A DNA stretch of 64,000 nt from Buchnera aphidicola (Meitanaphis flavogallis) (GCA_039830035.1 CP140038.1:124001-188000), one strand, 5' to 3'. Counted from the stretch's first letter, positions 8,254-18,707 are shown. Made by a program: numbers and translations. Notes: a model not told the origin generated them from the sequence alone.

Positions 8254-10641
8254 ATGGAATTTAGCGAAAGATGGTTACGAGAATGGATAAATCCAGATGT
8301 AAATATTCGATTGTTGTGCAATCAAATGACGGAATTAGGATTAGAAGTAGAAAAAGTTACAAAAATTTCAAGTATGTGTACTAATTTGATTGTTGGTGAG
8401 ATAATTGAATGTTTAATACATTACAGTATTACTCAATTGTTATTAGTAAAAATTAATATTGGAAATGGTATATTTATTCAAGTGATATCAAGACAGTGTG
8501 TTAATTTTATAAAAGGTGATAAAGTAGTTATAGCTACCAAAAATTCTAGATTATTTGATAACACGTTTGTTAAGTTAGTTGAATCGCAAGCAATACAAAA
8601 TGATGGAATTATTTGTTTTTATGAAGATTTAGGTATAATAAATATCGATGGTAGTATTATTATATTACCATTTGATGCTGTAGTAGGTTCGAATGCATGT
8701 GAATATTTGTCTTTAGATGATCACATTATTAAAATTAGTAGTACTCCTAATCGTTCAGATGCATTAAGTATATTGGGTATAGCACGAGACCTTGCAGCAT
8801 GGAACAATTTGTCTCTTCCGCATTTACAAAAATATTTTAATTTAGTCAAGAGTGTAGAAAAGTTAGAAATAGTAATTGATATTCCAGATATTTGTTTTCG
8901 TTTTTTTGGAAGAATTATAACTAATATTGATGCGACAGTCAATACTCCGTTTTGGATGTTAGAAAGACTTAAACGTTCTTCCATAAAATCTTCTAATGTT
9001 ATTGTAAATATTATAAATTATGTATTAATAGAATTAGGGCAGCCGTTATATGCTATTAATTTAAGTAGTATTTTTAACAAAATTATTATAAGAAAATCTT
9101 ATAAGAATGAAATTTTTGTTAGTGACAATGATCAAAGAATATTGATGGATGATGATACGCTAGTAGTATCAGATGAAGAAAAAATATTAGTTTTAGGTGG
9201 ACATGTTAATTCTTGTATTTCACAAATAGACTTTGATTCCAAAAGTTTATTTTTAGGATGTGGATTTTATGTTAATCAAGATATTTCTAAAATATCGTTT
9301 AAATATGGATGTAAAAATGCTTTTACAAATTGTTATGCAAGAGGAATTGATGCAACTATACAACATGAAGTATTGGAATATGCTACTTATTTAATTTTAA
9401 AATTATGTTGCGGAGAAGCTAGTGTTGTTACATCAAAAATTAGCAGTACAAAGATATTTAACCAAATAAAAATTAAGTTGTATCGAGAGAAATTATATAA
9501 AATTATTGGATATATTATTAGTGATGAATTAATTGTTTATAATTTAAAAAAACTAGGTTTTAAAGTAATTGTTAATGATCAATATTTATTGATATTTCCT
9601 CCTAGTTGGAGATTAGATATTAATATAGAAGAAGATGTCATTAGTGAATTATTACGTATTATTGGATATAAAAACATTTTTTCAGTTCCTATATCTATGC
9701 GTTCTTACGTTATATGTGATGATCAAGTGCATACTTTGTTAAATAGAGCTAAATTATTTTTAGTAGATCAAGGATATCATGAAATAATCACATATGGATT
9801 TGTTGATCCCAAATTACAACAATTATTATTTCCTGATATAGTTCCTTTGCATTTGTCTAATCCTATTTCGAAAGATATGTCATCTATGCGAGTTTCTTTG
9901 TGGCCTGGATTATTATCAAGTGTTATTTATAATCAAAATCGTCAAGAAAATAGGTTACGTTTTTTTGAAAGTGGGTTATGTTTTTTACAGAATTCTAAAA
10001 AAAATTTAGGAGTTGAACAAATTTTGTATTTTTCTGGAATATTAAGTGGATATAGAAATGAATTTCATTGGGACATATTGGATAAAAAAAGCGATTTTTA
10101 CGATTTAAAAGGTGATGTAGAATCTATATTAGATATATTACAGAAATTACATTTAGTGACGTTTAAAAAATTTTGTATTCCAGGATTGCATCTTAATCAA
10201 AGTGTTGCTATTTATCTTAAAAATAAAATGATTGGTGTTATGGGTAGTATTAGTCCAAATTTGGAAAAAAAATTGGGATTAAAATATAGAACGGTTGTAT
10301 TTGAATTCATGTGGAATAAAATGGCTTCTTTAAATTACAGTAAAATGACAACTATTTCTGAATATCCAAGAAGTATTAGAGATATTTCTATAATCGTAGA
10401 TGAAATTGTTCCAGTTAGGGATATTATTGTAGAATGTAAAAAATCTTCTTTTGAAACAATTATTGAAATCAATTTATTTGATATTTTTCGTGGAAGTCAA
10501 ATAGGAATAGGAAAAAAAAGCTTGGCGTTGCGTTTAACGTTTGAAAATAAAAGCAAAACTTTTACAGAACAAGAAGTTTCAAACATTTTAAAAAAATGTA
10601 TTGAAAAATTGAAACTAAAATTTAATGCACAATTAAGATAA
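8254..10641 (+). CDS. pheT: Phenylalanyl-tRNA synthetase beta subunit (editing site replaced)
   Basis: The 795-residue beta chain has the same length as E. coli PheT. In order there are an OB-fold tRNA-binding-like region (about 40-150), the B3/B4 editing module (about 215-400), the B5 region, the catalytic-like core and the C-terminal anticodon-binding domain. The numbering runs one ahead of E. coli. Residues that line the E. coli editing pocket are changed: His265 to Tyr266, Gly318 to Asn319, Glu334 to Gly335, Thr354 to Asn355 and Ala356 to Phe357. Pro263 is kept. Clearance of Tyr-tRNA-Phe is therefore probably lost (inference). In E. coli ihfA follows pheT; here only an apparent relic remains. 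Confidence 0.97.
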   Translation: MEFSERWLREWINPDVNIRLLCNQMTELGLEVEKVTKISSMCTNLIVGEIIECLIHYSITQLLLVKINIGNGIFIQVISRQCVNFIKGDKVVIATKNSRLFDNTFVKLVESQAIQNDGIICFYEDLGIINIDGSIIILPFDAVVGSNACEYLSLDDHIIKISSTPNRSDALSILGIARDLAAWNNLSLPHLQKYFNLVKSVEKLEIVIDIPDICFRFFGRIITNIDATVNTPFWMLERLKRSSIKSSNVIVNIINYVLIELGQPLYAINLSSIFNKIIIRKSYKNEIFVSDNDQRILMDDDTLVVSDEEKILVLGGHVNSCISQIDFDSKSLFLGCGFYVNQDISKISFKYGCKNAFTNCYARGIDATIQHEVLEYATYLILKLCCGEASVVTSKISSTKIFNQIKIKLYREKLYKIIGYIISDELIVYNLKKLGFKVIVNDQYLLIFPPSWRLDINIEEDVISELLRIIGYKNIFSVPISMRSYVICDDQVHTLLNRAKLFLVDQGYHEIITYGFVDPKLQQLLFPDIVPLHLSNPISKDMSSMRVSLWPGLLSSVIYNQNRQENRLRFFESGLCFLQNSKKNLGVEQILYFSGILSGYRNEFHWDILDKKSDFYDLKGDVESILDILQKLHLVTFKKFCIPGLHLNQSVAIYLKNKMIGVMGSISPNLEKKLGLKYRTVVFEFMWNKMASLNYSKMTTISEYPRSIRDISIIVDEIVPVRDIIVECKKSSFETIIEINLFDIFRGSQIGIGKKSLALRLTFENKSKTFTEQEVSNILKKCIEKLKLKFNAQLR

Positions 10642-10679
10642 AATATGTATTTTAAATTTAAAAAATATAATAGTTATTA

Positions 10680-10940
10680 CTATAACTAAGGAAACTAATA
10701 TATATTATGAATTTATTATTTAATAAAAATTTTAAAATGTTCTTAATGTAATTTTTAAAATTAGATTTACTTGAAAGTGGTCTAGAACTAATTTATAATT
10801 GTTTTTAAAATGTTTTAATATGTAATAAAGTAATAATTTCTAAGAAATTTATATATTTGAAATTTAGTGGTTGTGGTAATATTTTTATTATACGACAGTA
10901 TTTGATATTAATTAATATTTTAAAGATTTTTTTAGTTTTT
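10680..10940 (+). pseudogene. ihfA: Probable relic of ihfA (IHF alpha)
   Basis: In E. coli ihfA lies directly after pheT. In the corresponding gap one frame, interrupted by stops, gives a KLDL-like segment near 10758-10769 and, at about 10857-10883, LKFSGCGNIF, which resembles the highly conserved VKLSGFGNF of HU/IHF proteins with Phe replaced by Cys. A TAAGGA element (about 10687) before an ATG near 10706 could be the old start. The later RPGRNP signature is not found. I read this as an eroded ihfA, but the similarity is short and the call is tentative. Confidence 0.38.
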
Positions 10941-11089
10941 TAACTTTAATTCAATATGTATGTTTTATTTTAATAGTTTTAAAATTCTTAGATAAATAGT
11001 TGAAGCAGTAATTTTTATAGATATTTATCTATATCAAATAAGTATATTAATACTTTTTATTGTTTATTTTATAATAAAAGGAATATTTC

Positions 11090-11428
11090 GTGAATTTATT
11101 AATTTCTGAAGCATTTGCTTCAAGCAGTAGTGTGCATCAAAATAATCCATATTCTTTTGTATTTATGTTATTGTTTTTTGTGTTGATTTTTTATTTTATA
11201 ATTTTTCGTCCTCAAAAAAATAAAATTAAAGCACATAGAGCGCTTATTGATTCTCTTTCTAAAGATGACGAAGTTCTTACTACTAGTGGTTTTATAGGGA
11301 AAATAAAAAATGTTACTAAAAAAGGGTATGTTCTATTATTGTTAAACGATAATGTAGAGGTGTTAATAAAAAATGATTATATATTGTTAGTGTTACCGAA
11401 AAATACTATCAAAAAACTTGATTATTGA
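11090..11428 (+). CDS. yajC: Sec translocon accessory protein YajC
   Basis: YajC is a small single-span inner-membrane protein that associates with SecD and SecF. It has 112 residues here (E. coli 110). An N-terminal hydrophobic segment (about 22-42, with FVLIFYFIIFRPQ) is followed by the family motif RPQKNKIKAHR and a soluble domain with the DEVLTTSGFIGKI motif. The start is GTG at 11090 with AAAGGA before it. secD follows after 33 bases, as in E. coli. Confidence 0.95.
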   Translation: MNLLISEAFASSSSVHQNNPYSFVFMLLFFVLIFYFIIFRPQKNKIKAHRALIDSLSKDDEVLTTSGFIGKIKNVTKKGYVLLLLNDNVEVLIKNDYILLVLPKNTIKKLDY

Positions 11429-11461
11429 AATTACGTAAAATATAAAGGTTTCTGTTAACGT

Positions 11462-13318
11462 ATGTTTACTAGAATTTTTGTTTTAAAGTTATGTACTGTA
11501 GTAATAGTATTATTATTAGGATTTATTTATGCATGCCCAAATTTTTATCCAAATACTCTATCAATAGAACTCAATTGCGTCAATAATAACAATGGTTCTT
11601 TTGATAATTTCGTACTAGAATTATTGAATATTTTAAGAAATGAGAAAATTCATTACATTAAATTTCAGGTAAAATATAAAAGTGTATTTTTATATTTTAA
11701 TACCACGAACGAACAGTTTAGTGCTTTTAATAAGTTAAACAAAATATTTTTAGGTAAGAAAGTTATTATATCACTTTCTTCCAATACAAATTATCCTAAA
11801 TTATTGAAGTTTTTTGGTGCTAAACCCATGCGTTTAGGATTGGATTTAAGAGGTGGAACTCATTTTTTATTAAAAATGGATACTAATTATATACTTCATG
11901 AATGTCAATCTAATATAAAAAAATATTTTTTAGATTATATTTCTCAAAATAATTATACGGATATAAATATAAAAGAAATACCACGTTACGGTATACAACT
12001 TGTTTCTAAACATTTTTTTGTATTAGATAAAATACAGAATGAACTTACTTCAAAAAATCCTGATTTTTTGTTTATTCGTAATGCTAAAAATATATTATTA
12101 GTAAATTATAATAGCTCATACATAAAATCTATGATTCGATCTGCTATTGAAAGAAATATATATATATTAAAGAATCGTATATATCAATTGGGTATTGCAG
12201 AACCTATTGTACAACAGACTAATAATAATTGTATTATTGTAGAATTACCTGATTTTAAAAATAGTATTCAAGTAAAAGAAATTCTTAGCTCAAATTTTAA
12301 GATAGAATTTCATTTAGTTAATACTAGTAAAGATATAGAATTGCGAAAAAATGGTGATCATATTGTTCACGGTTCTACATTATATCAAGTAAATGGTTTT
12401 GATTCCGTGTTACTTTATAATGATGCATTTATTTCAGGGAAACATATTTTAGATTCGAATTATATGATAAATAATCTCGATCAAATTGAAGTAAATGTAC
12501 AATTAAATCACTTTGGTGGTGATGTTATGACTAACATTACAAAAAATCACATTGGAGAATATATAGCTATACTTTGGATAGAATATTTTAATAAGAATAT
12601 TAATGTTCATAGCAAAAATTCATTGTTTAAAAAGCGTGAGACTGTTATTAATATAGCTAAAATTAATTCAATGTTAGGTAGTTCATTCAGAATTGTTGGG
12701 ATACGCGATGTTTCTGATGCTAAAAAATTATCTATTTTACTTAAAACAGGATCTTTTATCGCTCCTATAACGATTATAGAAGAAAATGTTATTGGTCCTT
12801 CAATTGGAAAAGAAAATGTAAAAAATGGCATATTAAGTTGTATAATAAGCGTTTTATTATGCATATTAATTATGATAACGCGTTATAAAAAATCCGGATT
12901 AATTGTTTCTATATCTCTAGTTTCGAATTTACTATTAATAATAGCAATCATGTCTATATTACCAGGTATAGTTTTAACCATGCCTGGAATAGCCAGTATA
13001 TTATTAATGTTAGCATTTTCTATTGATGCTAATGTATTAATCAATGAGCGCATACGAGAAGAAATAAAAAATAATTTATATATTCTTGAAGCGGTTCGTA
13101 AAGGCTATTTTCGAGCATATTTTAGTATATTTGATGCTAATGTGTCTATGTTAATTATATCCATAGTTTTGTACATTTTTGGAACGGATATTATAAGAAA
13201 TTTTGCTGTAACTACTATAGTAGGTATTTTTACTTCATTATTTAGTTCTCTATTTTTCACGCGCACTATAATTCAACTTTTTTATCATAAACATAGAATT
13301 AATAAGTTGTCTATATGA
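11462..13318 (+). CDS. secD: Protein translocase subunit SecD
   Basis: SecD forms with SecF and YajC the RND-type complex that uses the proton motive force to pull exported proteins out of SecYEG. At 618 residues it is close to E. coli (615). There is one N-terminal membrane segment, a large periplasmic part that includes the MRLGLDLRGGTHFLL motif near residue 120, and five hydrophobic segments after about residue 450. The family motif with the essential Asp is present in FSIDANVLINERIREE. The stop overlaps the presumed secF ribosome site (GAGG, 13317-13320). Confidence 0.96.
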   Translation: MFTRIFVLKLCTVVIVLLLGFIYACPNFYPNTLSIELNCVNNNNGSFDNFVLELLNILRNEKIHYIKFQVKYKSVFLYFNTTNEQFSAFNKLNKIFLGKKVIISLSSNTNYPKLLKFFGAKPMRLGLDLRGGTHFLLKMDTNYILHECQSNIKKYFLDYISQNNYTDINIKEIPRYGIQLVSKHFFVLDKIQNELTSKNPDFLFIRNAKNILLVNYNSSYIKSMIRSAIERNIYILKNRIYQLGIAEPIVQQTNNNCIIVELPDFKNSIQVKEILSSNFKIEFHLVNTSKDIELRKNGDHIVHGSTLYQVNGFDSVLLYNDAFISGKHILDSNYMINNLDQIEVNVQLNHFGGDVMTNITKNHIGEYIAILWIEYFNKNINVHSKNSLFKKRETVINIAKINSMLGSSFRIVGIRDVSDAKKLSILLKTGSFIAPITIIEENVIGPSIGKENVKNGILSCIISVLLCILIMITRYKKSGLIVSISLVSNLLLIIAIMSILPGIVLTMPGIASILLMLAFSIDANVLINERIREEIKNNLYILEAVRKGYFRAYFSIFDANVSMLIISIVLYIFGTDIIRNFAVTTIVGIFTSLFSSLFFTRTIIQLFYHKHRINKLSI

Positions 13319-13328
13319 GGATTGATTG

Positions 13329-14254
13329 GTGTCTTATTCATATTATATAAATATATCAAAAAAAAAAAGTTAATTTATAATTTTATGTATTGGAAGAATA
13401 TATCTTTTTTTATATCAATAATGTGTGTATTATTTTCAGTAATTAGTATTATAATGTTTGGTTTTAACTGGAGCATTGACTTTACAGGTGGAATTTTAAT
13501 TAATATTCATTGCGATACATTAATAAATATAGATAAAGTAATTTTTGCATTAAAAAGTATAGGATTGCAGAATGTTCAAGTGAACTATTTAGGGGGAATA
13601 AATGATGTTATTGTACGTTCGTCCTATTTTTATAATGCATCTATAATATTTTTTTCTAAAAAAGTTCTTTTAGCTTTAGATCAATATTCAGGAGCTAAAT
13701 GTAATATTACTTCTATTCAGTATGTTGGACCTAATTCAGATAATAATTTATTACAAATGTTTTTTATTGCTTTATTTTTAGCACTGTTTTTCATTTTTTT
13801 TTATATTACTATCCGATTTTCTTGGAATTTATCTGTTGGAATTATATTATCGTTACTTCATGATTTATTTTTGACTTTGGGTTGTATTTCTATTTTTAAC
13901 ATAGAAGTTAGTCCTATCATTATAGTTTCTTTGTTATCTATTATAGGATATTCCTTAAATGATAGTATTGTAGTATCAGATCGTATTCGAGAAAATAATA
14001 AAAAATTTAAAAATTTTTTATTTCTGGATATTTTAAACTTGTCGTTAACTCAAGTATATAGTAGAACATTAATGACTTCAGCTACTACATTTTCAGTAGC
14101 AGCAATATTATATTATTTTGGTAATGAAATAATAAAAAATTTTTCACTAACTATGATGATTGGTATATTTATTGGAACATTATCTTCTATTTACATTTCT
14201 TCGTCTTTTTCATTTCAATTTTATAAGATAACAGGCATTAAAATAAAATTATAA
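13329..14254 (+). CDS. secF: Protein translocase subunit SecF, probable poly(A) frameshift near start
   Basis: SecF is the partner of SecD. The body is intact: YNFMYW, GFNWSIDFTGG, the SLNDSIVVSDRIREN motif with the essential Asp, and RTLMTSATTFSVA. The start is the problem. The open frame begins upstream at TTG 13322, only one base after the GAGG ribosome site, with unfamiliar residues. GTG 13329 is eight bases from GAGG but its frame runs into a stop after 11 A (13358-13368). One extra A would join the frames and give 22 residues up to the Trp of YNFMYW, exactly as in E. coli from Met1 to the Trp of YDFMRW. I therefore prefer GTG 13329 with slippage in the A run; the TTG start remains possible. 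Length would be 308 aa (E. coli 323). Confidence 0.85.
13358..13368 (+). repeat. A11 tract in the secF N-terminal coding region
   Basis: Eleven consecutive A, preceded by TC and followed by GTTAATT. With 12 A the GTG 13329 frame would continue into the conserved SecF sequence; with 11 it meets TAA at 13371. Confidence 0.9.
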
Positions 14255-14268
14255 AAATCACATTATTT

Positions 14269-16335
14269 TTAGTATAAAAGTGAAAAGTCGGCTGTTGTAA
14301 AAAATAGTATATGTATTTTTTTTAATATAACTAATCTATTTTTTTTAATAGAAATGTTTTTGTCGTGTATTTTTATTTTTTCAAAGAAAACACAAACGGG
14401 TTCATATAAATTATATAGTTCTACTAGTATAGAGTTATAATCTTTTTTTAAAAGATAGTGTTGTATTTTTGCATATATACATTTATATAGTGATATTATA
14501 ATTTTTTCTTCAGTTTCTTGTGCAAGCTCGTAATCTATATTTTTATGCAATTTTTCTTGAGATAGTATTAAGATTTTTGAAATTCTTTTGTGCATTAAGA
14601 TTAATGATTTGAGAGTATTTGAATTGTATATATTGGTAATAGCTTTTATTCGTAAATCTATGTCTATAAGATGTGTAATATTACATTTTAATACTGATTT
14701 TATTATGGCAGGAGCGTAGTTTTTTTTAACGTATATAAAATAAATTCTTTCTACAATGAATTGTATTATTTTGTTCAATATAACTTTTTCGTTTTCAATA
14801 TTACTATATGTTTTTAATGATTCTTTAAGTAATAAAGTTAGGTCTATAGATATTTTTTTTTCTAAGATAATACGAATAATTGCAATAGTTAGCCGTCTTA
14901 AAGAAAATGGATCTTTATCTTTAGAAGTAGAATTTTTTCCAATAATAAAAAGACCTACTAACGTATCGGTTTTATCTGATAAGGCTAAAGAATAAGAAGT
15001 AGAATCTGACGGAATGATGTCATTGGAGAATCGAGGTAAATAGTGTTCTTTTATGGCTATTGCTATATTTTCTAATTCATTATTATATAGCGCATAATAC
15101 ATTCCTATTATCCCCTGCATTTCAGGAAATTCAAATACCATATCGGTTACTAAATCGCATTTACATAAGTTAGCTGCTTGAATGCAATTATTGATGTTGG
15201 CTTGAGTAAATTGTATTATCCAAGTAATTAGTTTTTTTATTCTATTAATTTTATCGTGTAAAGTTCCTAAGGAATGTTGAAAAATAATATTTTTTAATAA
15301 TGGTTGATATTCATGAAATGGTATCTTTTGATCTTTATGAAAAAAAAATTCTGCATCAGAAAATCGAGCATTTAACACTTTTTCATTACCTAAAATAATA
15401 TTTTGAGGATTTTTTGTTTCGATGTTAGAGATAATAATAAATTTGTTTGTGAGTTTATTACTATTTATATCATATATAGGAAAATATTTTTGCTGATTTT
15501 CCATAATGTATATTAGTATTTCATTTGGAATGTTAAGAAATTTTTCTTCAAAGCTAGCAATAAGGACAGTTGGCCATTCTACTAATGAAGTTATTTCTTC
15601 TAGTAAGAAATCGTTTATTTTTAAATATTTTCCAGTAAGATTGACTATTTTTTGGGATTCATTTTTTATTTTTGTTTTTCTTATGTTATAATCAGCAATA
15701 ATTTTTCCAGATTTTAATAATATTTCAGGATATTCTTTTGCGTGAAAAATTTTAATTTTATTGTTTTTCATGAACATGTGTCCAGAAAGCAATCTATTAG
15801 TTTGTATTCCTAACAATTTTTGTTTTACTATTTTGTTATTTAATAACATAACTATATTTCGAATTGGTCGAGAAAATTGTACATTATTTTTGTTCCATTT
15901 CATAAAATTAGGAATAGTAATATTCTTAATAGAAGAAATAGATATTTCTACTAGTTTTTCTTCAATTTGAAAATTGTTAATAAAATGTTCGTAAAAAAGC
16001 CATTCTCTTTGTTTTTCTTTTAAACGAGATACTTGATTTATTTTAATTCCTAGTTTTTTTATCCAGCATTTAGTGGAATAAGTTGGATATCCTAATGAAT
16101 CGAATGCATTAGAAATAGAAGGTCCTTTATATTTTTTTTTGCGTTGTGTTATATTTAATTTTTCTATTTTAATAGCTATTCTTCTTGGCGTAGCGTACCA
16201 TGATATTTCGTCATATTTTATATGATTTTTAGTTAATAAAACAATCATGTTATTTTGAAAAGATTCGGCCATAGTTCGTAATGATTTTGGAGGTAATTCT
16301 TCAGTTCCAATTTCTATTAAAAATGTTGTGTTCAT
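14269..16335 (-). CDS. glyS: Glycyl-tRNA synthetase beta subunit
   Basis: The 688-residue beta chain (E. coli 689) of the bacterial alpha2beta2 GlyRS. It provides tRNA recognition through its C-terminal part, while the alpha chain holds the aminoacylation site. Landmarks are FLIEIGTEELPPKSL at the start, WYATPRRIA, NQQKYFPIYD, LVGLFIIGK and KDPFSLRR. It is downstream of glyQ on the minus strand, 30 bases apart, as in E. coli. Its 3' end faces the 3' end of secF with only 14 bases between, so the two transcripts converge. Confidence 0.96.
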   Translation of the reverse strand: MNTTFLIEIGTEELPPKSLRTMAESFQNNMIVLLTKNHIKYDEISWYATPRRIAIKIEKLNITQRKKKYKGPSISNAFDSLGYPTYSTKCWIKKLGIKINQVSRLKEKQREWLFYEHFINNFQIEEKLVEISISSIKNITIPNFMKWNKNNVQFSRPIRNIVMLLNNKIVKQKLLGIQTNRLLSGHMFMKNNKIKIFHAKEYPEILLKSGKIIADYNIRKTKIKNESQKIVNLTGKYLKINDFLLEEITSLVEWPTVLIASFEEKFLNIPNEILIYIMENQQKYFPIYDINSNKLTNKFIIISNIETKNPQNIILGNEKVLNARFSDAEFFFHKDQKIPFHEYQPLLKNIIFQHSLGTLHDKINRIKKLITWIIQFTQANINNCIQAANLCKCDLVTDMVFEFPEMQGIIGMYYALYNNELENIAIAIKEHYLPRFSNDIIPSDSTSYSLALSDKTDTLVGLFIIGKNSTSKDKDPFSLRRLTIAIIRIILEKKISIDLTLLLKESLKTYSNIENEKVILNKIIQFIVERIYFIYVKKNYAPAIIKSVLKCNITHLIDIDLRIKAITNIYNSNTLKSLILMHKRISKILILSQEKLHKNIDYELAQETEEKIIISLYKCIYAKIQHYLLKKDYNSILVELYNLYEPVCVFFEKIKIHDKNISIKKNRLVILKKIHILFFTTADFSLLY

Positions 16336-16365
16336 TTCTGTTTTATCACCTTTTCTTAATTTTTA

Positions 16366-17256
16366 TTATAAAAGAGGAAGTTCCGATTGTTGTCTTAAAT
16401 GATAATATTGTTTAGCAATAGTTTTGATAATTGTTCGAATATGCAAAATATGTTGCTGACGTTCGGTAGTAGAAAAAGATTTCTTTGCATCTAATAAATT
16501 AAAGTAATGTATCCCGTATAGTGCGTGCTCGTATGCTGGGAGTAGCAATGGATGAGATAAACATATTATTTTTTGTGCTTCTTTCATATGTATGTTAAAT
16601 AAGTTTAAACAAATATCAACATTAGAATATTCAAAATTGTATATAGAATTTTCGAATTCGTTTTGTAAAAATAGATCACCATAAGTAATACATTTTTTAT
16701 TATTTTCCCAGATAATTTGATATATACTATCTTTATTTTGTATATGCATAGCTATTCGCTCTAAACCGTATGTTATTTCTATGGAAATCGGATCGCAATT
16801 TATCCCACCCATTTGTTGAAAATAAGTAAATTGTGTAATTTCCATGCCATTAATCCATACTTCCCATCCTTGTCCACATGCTCCTAATGTTGGATTTTCC
16901 CAATTGTCTTCTATAAAACGTATATCATTATTTTTAAAATTTATATTTAAAGATTTTAATGATTTTAAATATAAATTTTGAATGTTATTTGGTGCAGGTT
17001 TGATAATTACTTGAAATTGATAATAATGTTGTAATCGATTGGGATTTTTTCCATATCTTCCATCAGACGGTCTTCTTGATGCTTGTACATATGCAATAGA
17101 AGTTGGTTCAGGTCCAATTGTTCCAAAAAAAGTTTTGTGATGAAAAGTTCCCGCTCCTACAGGTATATCTAGTGGTTGAATAATCGTACAATTTTGATTT
17201 TTCCAATAGTTTTTTAATTTAAAAATTATTTGATTGAATGTTGTTATATTGTTCAT
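16366..17256 (-). CDS. glyQ: Glycyl-tRNA synthetase alpha subunit
   Basis: The 296-residue catalytic alpha chain (E. coli 303). The glycyl-tRNA synthetase alpha signatures are clear: [67 protein letters not shown] and ITYGLERIA. It is the first gene of the glyQ-glyS unit, whose promoter must lie in the 498-base gap that separates it from nfo. Confidence 0.97.
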   Translation of the reverse strand: MNNITTFNQIIFKLKNYWKNQNCTIIQPLDIPVGAGTFHHKTFFGTIGPEPTSIAYVQASRRPSDGRYGKNPNRLQHYYQFQVIIKPAPNNIQNLYLKSLKSLNINFKNNDIRFIEDNWENPTLGACGQGWEVWINGMEITQFTYFQQMGGINCDPISIEITYGLERIAMHIQNKDSIYQIIWENNKKCITYGDLFLQNEFENSIYNFEYSNVDICLNLFNIHMKEAQKIICLSHPLLLPAYEHALYGIHYFNLLDAKKSFSTTERQQHILHIRTIIKTIAKQYYHLRQQSELPLL

Positions 17257-17754
17257 TTTATTTTTCCAATATTCTTGCTTGATATTAAATTATTTCATAA
17301 AAATGTATTTATTAATTTATAATTAAGTTATTTTATTAATAGTGGTGAACTTTAAAAATTTTTGTGGTAATTTAAGATCATACTAATTATTTAAAAAGTA
17401 AGCTATAAATAAGTTGCTAAAAAGAATAAGATTTTTAATATTCTAAATATTATTATTAATTTAAGTTAAGAACTTTTTTTGATTTAATTTTATTGAATAT
17501 ATTTTATAAATAATGTAATGAGTTTTTATGCGTATTCTTAAATATTTTAGTTTGGAATATTTGGAATAATATTAATAAAAATATTGTAATTTTAATTATA
17601 ATTTAGATGATATGAAATTTATATATAAAAATTAGATAACATTTTTGTATCATAAATTTGAAACATTATTATATTCTAATGATATTGGAAATAAATTTTT
17701 TTATTTATTTTTTTTGTTTAAAATAAATTAAAGAAATATAGTATAGGAATAAAA
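17257..17754. other. Divergent spacer glyQ/nfo
   Basis: About 500 very A+T-rich bases between divergent genes; it must contain both promoters. I found no open frame with similarity, no tRNA and no strong hairpin. AGGA before ATG 17755 is the nfo ribosome site. Confidence 0.55.
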
Positions 17755-18591
17755 ATGAGATATATAGGAGCTCATGTTAGTATTGCAGGAGGTTTAGATC
17801 AAGCAGTGATTAGAGCTAAAAAATTAAAAGCTACTGCTTTTGCATTATTTACTAACAATCCTTTGAGATGGACTACAACGATGTTAAAAGATACACATAT
17901 TGAAAAATTTAAAGTTGCATGTAAAACTTTAAATTATAGTTCAGATCAAATTTTACCTCATAGTGGTTATTTGATTAATTTAGGAAATCCGTTTGACGAC
18001 TGTTTAAATAAATCTAGAATGGCATTTATTGATGAAATAACAAGATGTCAGAAATTAGAGTTAAAATTATTAAATTTTCATCCAGGAAGTCATTTAAATA
18101 AAATTAGCGAAAAAAAATGTTTAGAACGCATTTCTGATTCAATTAATTTAGCATTAGAAAAAACTTCTTTAGTTAAATTAGTAATAGAAAATACAGCTGG
18201 ACAAGGAACAAATGTTGGTTATTCTTTTGAGCATTTAACATCAATTATTAATAGAATAGAAGATAAAACTCGTATTGGAGTTTGTTTAGATACATGTCAT
18301 TTGTTTTCTTCTGGATATGATTTACGTACAAGATATTCGTGCGAGGAAACTTTCAAACATTTTGATGATGTTGTAGGATTCAGTTATTTATGTGGAATGC
18401 ATTTTAATGATTCTAAATCAATCTTTAATAGTAACATTGATAGACATTATAGTTTAGGTAAAGGAAGTATTGGAACATTAGCTTTTACTTGGATTATGAA
18501 GAACATAAACTGTAATAATTTTCCAATTATATTAGAAACTACAGATTCAAGTTTATGGAAACAGGAAATTCAGTGGCTCAATTCATTATAA
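17755..18591 (+). CDS. nfo: Endonuclease IV (AP endonuclease)
   Basis: Nfo cuts 5' to abasic sites in base excision repair. The protein has 278 residues (E. coli 285) and is a TIM-barrel zinc enzyme. Zinc-site and signature segments are present: YIGAHVSIAGG at the start, LLNFHPGSHLNK, LVIENTAGQGTNVGYSFE, GVCLDTCHLFSSGYDLR, GMHFNDSKS and the RHYSLGKGSIG block, and ILETTD near the end. Reduced genomes of this type have few repair genes, so a complete Nfo is worth noting. Confidence 0.97.
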   Translation: MRYIGAHVSIAGGLDQAVIRAKKLKATAFALFTNNPLRWTTTMLKDTHIEKFKVACKTLNYSSDQILPHSGYLINLGNPFDDCLNKSRMAFIDEITRCQKLELKLLNFHPGSHLNKISEKKCLERISDSINLALEKTSLVKLVIENTAGQGTNVGYSFEHLTSIINRIEDKTRIGVCLDTCHLFSSGYDLRTRYSCEETFKHFDDVVGFSYLCGMHFNDSKSIFNSNIDRHYSLGKGSIGTLAFTWIMKNINCNNFPIILETTDSSLWKQEIQWLNSL

Positions 18592-18707
18592 AGAACATAT
18601 TTTTAAACTTGTATAAGTAAAGATCATGTGACGAGAGAAAACATAGTTTTTGCACTTTTTATAATAATACATTTTTTATTTGTTTAACTAAATAAATGGA
18701 ATAACAT

